Assembly: GCA_027316975.1 (NCBI GenBank) | Contig: DAHVFL010000164.1 | Coordinates: 1-9,346, forward strand | From: Chloroflexota bacterium | GTDB lineage: Bacteria > Chloroflexota > Ktedonobacteria > Ktedonobacterales > Ktedonobacteraceae | Length of the DNA: 9,346 bases | Reading direction: 5' to 3' | Shown: positions 6,341 to 9,346 of the stretch, in pieces | Layout: each line of letters opens with the position of its first letter | Numbering within the stretch: position 1 is the first letter of the stretch | The notes under the pieces: generated by a model | Told to the model about the DNA's origin: nothing | Database searches by the model: none | The model's input: the letters and a program-made list of their open reading frames with translations, nothing else | Made by a program: the position numbers and the translations under genes

Positions 6341-8752
6341 GTGGAGAAACTGTTACCGCAAAACATAGAGGCCGAGTGCGGCGTACTTGGCAGTATCATC
6401 ATTGACCCGGAAGCCATCGTGCAGGTGTCGGATTTTTTACGCGCCGATGACTTCTATCGTGACGCGCACCGCACGATCTACGAGGTCATTCTCCAGCTTT
6501 TCGAGGAACGCGAACCGGCAGATTTCATCACCATCTGCGACGAACTGGAACGAAGCAACAAGCTGGAAGAGGTGGGCGGAGCGAGCTATATCACCTCGCT
6601 CATCAACCAGGTGCCAACCAGCGGCAACGTCGAATACTACGGCCGCATCGTAGAGCGCACCTCCATCCTGCGCCGCCTGATTCACGCCGCCGGGCAGATA
6701 GCAGCCGTGGCCTACGACTCCAACGACGCAGATGCCGCTCTGGAAAAAGCCGAGCAATTGATTTTCAAAATCAGCCAGCGCCACGCGCGGTCTGATTTCG
6801 CGCATATCAGCGAAATCCTGGCAGACTATATGAGCAAGCTCGACAAGCTACACGAGCATCGCGGCTCGATTGTGGGCGTGCCAACCGGCTTCACCGACCT
6901 GGACCGGCTGACCGGGGGATTGCAAAAATCGGATTTGTTGGTGCTGGCAGCGAGGCCTGGCATGGGAAAAACTTCGATGGCATTGAGCATAGCGCACAAT
7001 AGCGCCGTCAAATTCCAGCGCTCAGTGGCAGTCTTCAGCCTGGAGATGAGCAAAGAGCAACTGGCGCAGCGCCTGCTCTCGATGGATGCCGGCATCGACC
7101 AACAACGCCTGCGCACCGGCTGGATTGAGGACGACGAATGGGACCGCATCGTGGTGGCGCGCGATACACTGGAAGAGGCCAGCATCTGGATCGACGACAC
7201 GGCCAGCATCGCTACCACCGAGCTACGCAGCAAAGCGCGCCGCCTGCAAGCCCAGGAGGGCATTGACCTGATTATCATCGACTATTTGCAGTTGATGCAG
7301 GCCACCATCGGCGGCAAACGCAACGAGAACCGCGTGCAAGAAATTTCCGAGATCAGCCGCAGCCTGAAGGCCTTGGCGCGAGAATTGAATGTGCCAGTGC
7401 TGGCGCTGGCGCAGTTGTCGCGAGCAGTGGAGAGCCGGCAATCGAAGGTGCCACAATTGTCAGATCTGCGTGAAAGCGGCTGTCTCACAGGCGATACGCT
7501 TGTATACCTGCCAGACTCAGGCACCTACAAACCTGTTGAACAACTGGTCAGTTTATCTGGCTTTAATGCACTCGCTTTGAATACTGAGACGTGGAAACTG
7601 GAACCTCGCGAAGTCACGAAAGCTTTTGCCACTGGCTATAAGCCCGTGTACAAAATGACAACCCGCCTGGGTCGTGCTATTCGTGCAACGGCCAATCACC
7701 AGTTCTTGACAATACACGGGTGGCAGAGACTTGATATGTTGTCAGAGGGTATGCGAATCGCTTTACCACGCCACTTAGAAGGGCCTACAGAAGCTTCGAT
7801 GAGTGACGCCGAACTGGCGCTTCTCGGCCATCTTATAGGCGATGGTTGCACACTGCCCAAACATGCAATTCAATATACTACGCATGAACTAGAGTTAGCT
7901 GAGTTAGTGGTGGGTCTGGCGAAAGAGGTCTTTGGTGATGCAGTTACGCCGCGAATCAACAAGGAGCGTGACTGGTATCAGGTATATCTTCCTCCGAGTT
8001 ATCATCTGACCCACAAGACACATAATCCTATCGTTACCTGGTTGAACAAGATGGGTGTCTTCGGACTACGTTCTTATGAAAAACGGATACCCGATGTGGT
8101 GTTTGCTCAACCTGACTCTGGAATTGCTCGTTTCTTGAGGCACCTTTGGTCAACAGATGGTTGTATTAATCAGAAAAAAATCTTGCATCAAACAGCTATT
8201 ATTGAATCGCTTGTTCTCGTACCGGCTAATACGAATCGAGATGTGCTTCCGCGTGAGATATGGAGGCTTATGGCTGTTCCAGCTATGCAGTTAGCAAGTA
8301 TTACATCTCGTCAGATGCAAGCCAGCCTGGGGAACGCCTTTTGTGGCACAAGTCTGTATAAACAGAATTTGAGCCGAGAACGTGGCGCTCGGCTTGCACA
8401 AGTTGTTCGTTCAGATGAACAAACAAAGCTATCACAGAGTGATGTATATTGGGACGAGATCATATCAATTGAGCCAGATGGGGAAGCCGAAGTCTATGAT
8501 CTTACAGTCGATGGCTTACACAATTTTGTAGCCGGAGATATCGTGGTCCATAACTCGATCGAACAAGATGCCGATATCGTCATGTTTATTTACAGGGACG
8601 ACGTGTATAATCAGGATACCGAAAAGAAAAACATCGCGGATATCATCGTAGCGAAACACAGGAATGGCCCGCTGGACGAGGTGAGTCTGTATTTTCAAGC
8701 CAGCCAGACCCGCTTTCGCGACCTGGAAGTCAACCAGACTATTGAAGACTAA
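6341..8752 (+). CDS. dnaB: Replicative DNA helicase DnaB, intein-containing precursor
   Basis: Hexameric ATP-driven helicase that unwinds DNA at the replication fork. The precursor is 803 residues from the GTG at 6341. Removing the 358-residue intein leaves 445, normal for DnaB. The N-terminal domain (about 1-100) starts with EKLLPQNIEAE and VLGSIIIDPEAI. The RecA-like domain has Walker A ARPGMGKT (K210), SLEM with the likely catalytic E235, and Walker B LIIIDYLQLM (D314). Exteins are 1-380 and 739-803, joined as RESG/SIEQDADIV. The frame stays open up to an ATG at 6122. Those 73 extra residues show no DnaB similarity and span the DnaA-like sites at 6133-6149 and the promoter at 6280, so I take GTG as the start. 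Regulation probably involves DnaA. It is followed at 14 bp by the dnaD-like gene, presumably one operon. Helicase activity requires splicing; all splice-junction residues are present. Confidence 0.92.
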   Translation: MEKLLPQNIEAECGVLGSIIIDPEAIVQVSDFLRADDFYRDAHRTIYEVILQLFEEREPADFITICDELERSNKLEEVGGASYITSLINQVPTSGNVEYYGRIVERTSILRRLIHAAGQIAAVAYDSNDADAALEKAEQLIFKISQRHARSDFAHISEILADYMSKLDKLHEHRGSIVGVPTGFTDLDRLTGGLQKSDLLVLAARPGMGKTSMALSIAHNSAVKFQRSVAVFSLEMSKEQLAQRLLSMDAGIDQQRLRTGWIEDDEWDRIVVARDTLEEASIWIDDTASIATTELRSKARRLQAQEGIDLIIIDYLQLMQATIGGKRNENRVQEISEISRSLKALARELNVPVLALAQLSRAVESRQSKVPQLSDLRESGCLTGDTLVYLPDSGTYKPVEQLVSLSGFNALALNTETWKLEPREVTKAFATGYKPVYKMTTRLGRAIRATANHQFLTIHGWQRLDMLSEGMRIALPRHLEGPTEASMSDAELALLGHLIGDGCTLPKHAIQYTTHELELAELVVGLAKEVFGDAVTPRINKERDWYQVYLPPSYHLTHKTHNPIVTWLNKMGVFGLRSYEKRIPDVVFAQPDSGIARFLRHLWSTDGCINQKKILHQTAIIESLVLVPANTNRDVLPREIWRLMAVPAMQLASITSRQMQASLGNAFCGTSLYKQNLSRERGARLAQVVRSDEQTKLSQSDVYWDEIISIEPDGEAEVYDLTVDGLHNFVAGDIVVHNSIEQDADIVMFIYRDDVYNQDTEKKNIADIIVAKHRNGPLDEVSLYFQASQTRFRDLEVNQTIED
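7481..8554 (+). other. Intein in DnaB with LAGLIDADG endonuclease remnant (358 residues)
   Basis: A self-splicing element inside DnaB, precursor residues C381 to N738. Splicing residues are all visible: N-terminal Cys in CLTGDTLVYLPDSG (block A), T450 and H453 in TANHQFLT (block B), VYDLTVDGLHNFVAGDIVVHN as blocks F and G with the terminal His-Asn, and Ser739 as the +1 residue. The site, RESG before and SIEQD after, is the same as in the Synechocystis DnaB intein. A homing-endonuclease domain shows two LAGLIDADG-type helices: LLGHLIGDG (494-502, D501) and FLRHLWSTDG (598-607, D606). Only about 20 residues then separate the second helix from PANTNRDVLPREIW, where I would expect roughly 80-100. 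Codons are richer in A/T third bases (CTT, TTA, GCT, CAT) than in the flanking exteins, a sign of transfer. Splicing is probably active; cutting activity is doubtful. Confidence 0.9.
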
Positions 8753-8766
8753 CTGGACGTATGTGT

Positions 8767-9346
8767 ATGACAGTATTTGCCGGATTCCCTTCGGGGAAAA
8801 ATCCGTATGTGCCGGTGCCAGAAGTATTTTTTACGGTGCTTTTGCCGGAGATCGAGGATGTGGCGGAACTCAAAGTTACCCTGCACCTCTTCTGGCTGCT
8901 GGCTCAAAAAAAAGGCGACCCGCGCTGCGTGAGCGATCGCGAATTACTGGCCGATATGGTGCTGTTGCGCAGCCTCAAGCGCAAGGGCGATCCACGTCCG
9001 GTAGAGGAGAGACTGCGGCATGGATTGGAGCAGGCAGTAGCGCGGAGCAGTATTTTACGTATCTATTTGAAATTATTGAGCGAAGCAAGCGATGAGGAAG
9101 AACTGGTGGGATGGTATTTCTTCAATACGGCGCGGAGCCGTAAAATCGTCAACGAGTTGCAGGGAGGAGAGCTTGTTCCGGCCAGTTTGCTCGCCGCGCG
9201 CGATGATGAGCTGGATGAGCAGGCACAGGCGTATAATGATACAGGCTCTGTAGTACCAGCCGGGAGGGCAGGCACGTTACGAGGATACGAACGAGCCGCA
9301 CAGGTGCAGGTGCAAATTGAACGGCCAAATATCTTTATTCTATACG
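8767..9346 (+). CDS. DnaD-like primosomal/replication-initiation protein (3' end outside window)
   Basis: Open frame of 193 codons running off the window. The N-terminal part reads MTVFAGFPSGKNPYVPVPEVFF, then LLPEIEDVAELKVTLHLFWLLAQKKG (about 25-50) and a segment ending in ELLAD (59-63). It resembles the winged-helix DnaD N-domain found in Chloroflexota homologues as I remember them. The last visible residues, RPNIFILY (186-193), look like the start of the C-terminal DnaD domain, which in relatives begins near IF.LYE.N.G. DnaD in Bacillus links DnaA at the origin to helicase loading, which fits a place directly behind dnaB. I chose the ATG at 8767 over 8761 because the only ribosome-like bases (TGGA, 8754-8757) are spaced 9 nt from it but only 3 nt from 8761, and because MTVF.GFP is the family-like opening. 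An A8 run at 8906-8913 is in frame as read. A similarity search would settle the family. Confidence 0.72.
   Translation, partial: MTVFAGFPSGKNPYVPVPEVFFTVLLPEIEDVAELKVTLHLFWLLAQKKGDPRCVSDRELLADMVLLRSLKRKGDPRPVEERLRHGLEQAVARSSILRIYLKLLSEASDEEELVGWYFFNTARSRKIVNELQGGELVPASLLAARDDELDEQAQAYNDTGSVVPAGRAGTLRGYERAAQVQVQIERPNIFILY
8782..8804 (+). promoter_or_regulatory. TTCG-tetraloop hairpin inside the start of the dnaD-like gene
   Basis: TTCCC (8785-8789) pairs with GGGAA (8794-8798) around the loop TTCG closed by C-G, an exceptionally stable RNA loop. GGA (8782-8784) and TCC (8802-8804) can extend it past a three-base bulge. It begins 15 nt after the chosen ATG and could slow initiation or mark an RNA processing point. 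No U-run follows, so it is not a terminator. It may be fortuitous. Confidence 0.3.

Noticed and set aside
7481..8554. Reading the dnaB interruption as an insertion sequence or frameshifted pseudogene
   Set aside because: The frame is continuous and the ends are exact intein splice junctions with all key residues.

Overview
The window looks like a chromosomal segment of a moderately GC-rich bacterium, most likely a Chloroflexota of the Ktedonobacteria type. This is an inference. It rests on three things: an actinobacterial-style EccC secretion ATPase beside Firmicutes-like replication parts, a DnaB intein whose text resembles those I remember from Chloroflexota and cyanobacteria, and a DnaD-like protein of a style I associate with Ktedonobacteria. 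No taxonomic marker gene is present.

Left part (1-5835), all on the minus strand, read from right to left. A 1384-residue type VII secretion (ESX) ATPase, EccC (5835-1681), is followed after a 117-bp spacer by an ImmA/IrrE-family zinc peptidase (1563-1018). The spacer holds a GC-rich hairpin and a good ribosome site. Next comes a membrane-anchored, cell-surface cyclophilin-type peptidyl-prolyl isomerase (842 to beyond base 1) with its own near-consensus sigma-70-type promoter. A 14-bp sequence (13/14 identical) occurs on both sides of eccC.

Middle (5836-6340) is a 505-bp divergent intergenic region between eccC and dnaB. It carries six DnaA-box-like nonamers in one orientation spaced mostly 10-12 bp apart, two more in the opposite orientation, several palindromes and an extended -10 promoter. 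This is a DnaA-controlled dnaB promoter or a replication-origin-like element.

Right part (6341-9346), plus strand. The replicative helicase dnaB is interrupted in frame by a 358-residue intein at the conserved RESG/SIEQD site (called DnaB-b in my recollection). The LAGLIDADG endonuclease inside the intein appears to have lost most of its second half. The true dnaB start is probably the GTG at 6341, giving a 803-residue precursor and a 445-residue spliced helicase, not the ATG at 6122. Fourteen bases after the dnaB stop begins a DnaD-like primosomal protein, cut off by the window end as its presumed C-terminal DnaD domain starts.

Together the right half is a replication-initiation module: DnaA sites, helicase and putative helicase-loading partner. 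The left half is a secretion/envelope cluster. I see no rRNA, tRNA, CRISPR array, transposase or convincing intrinsic terminator.
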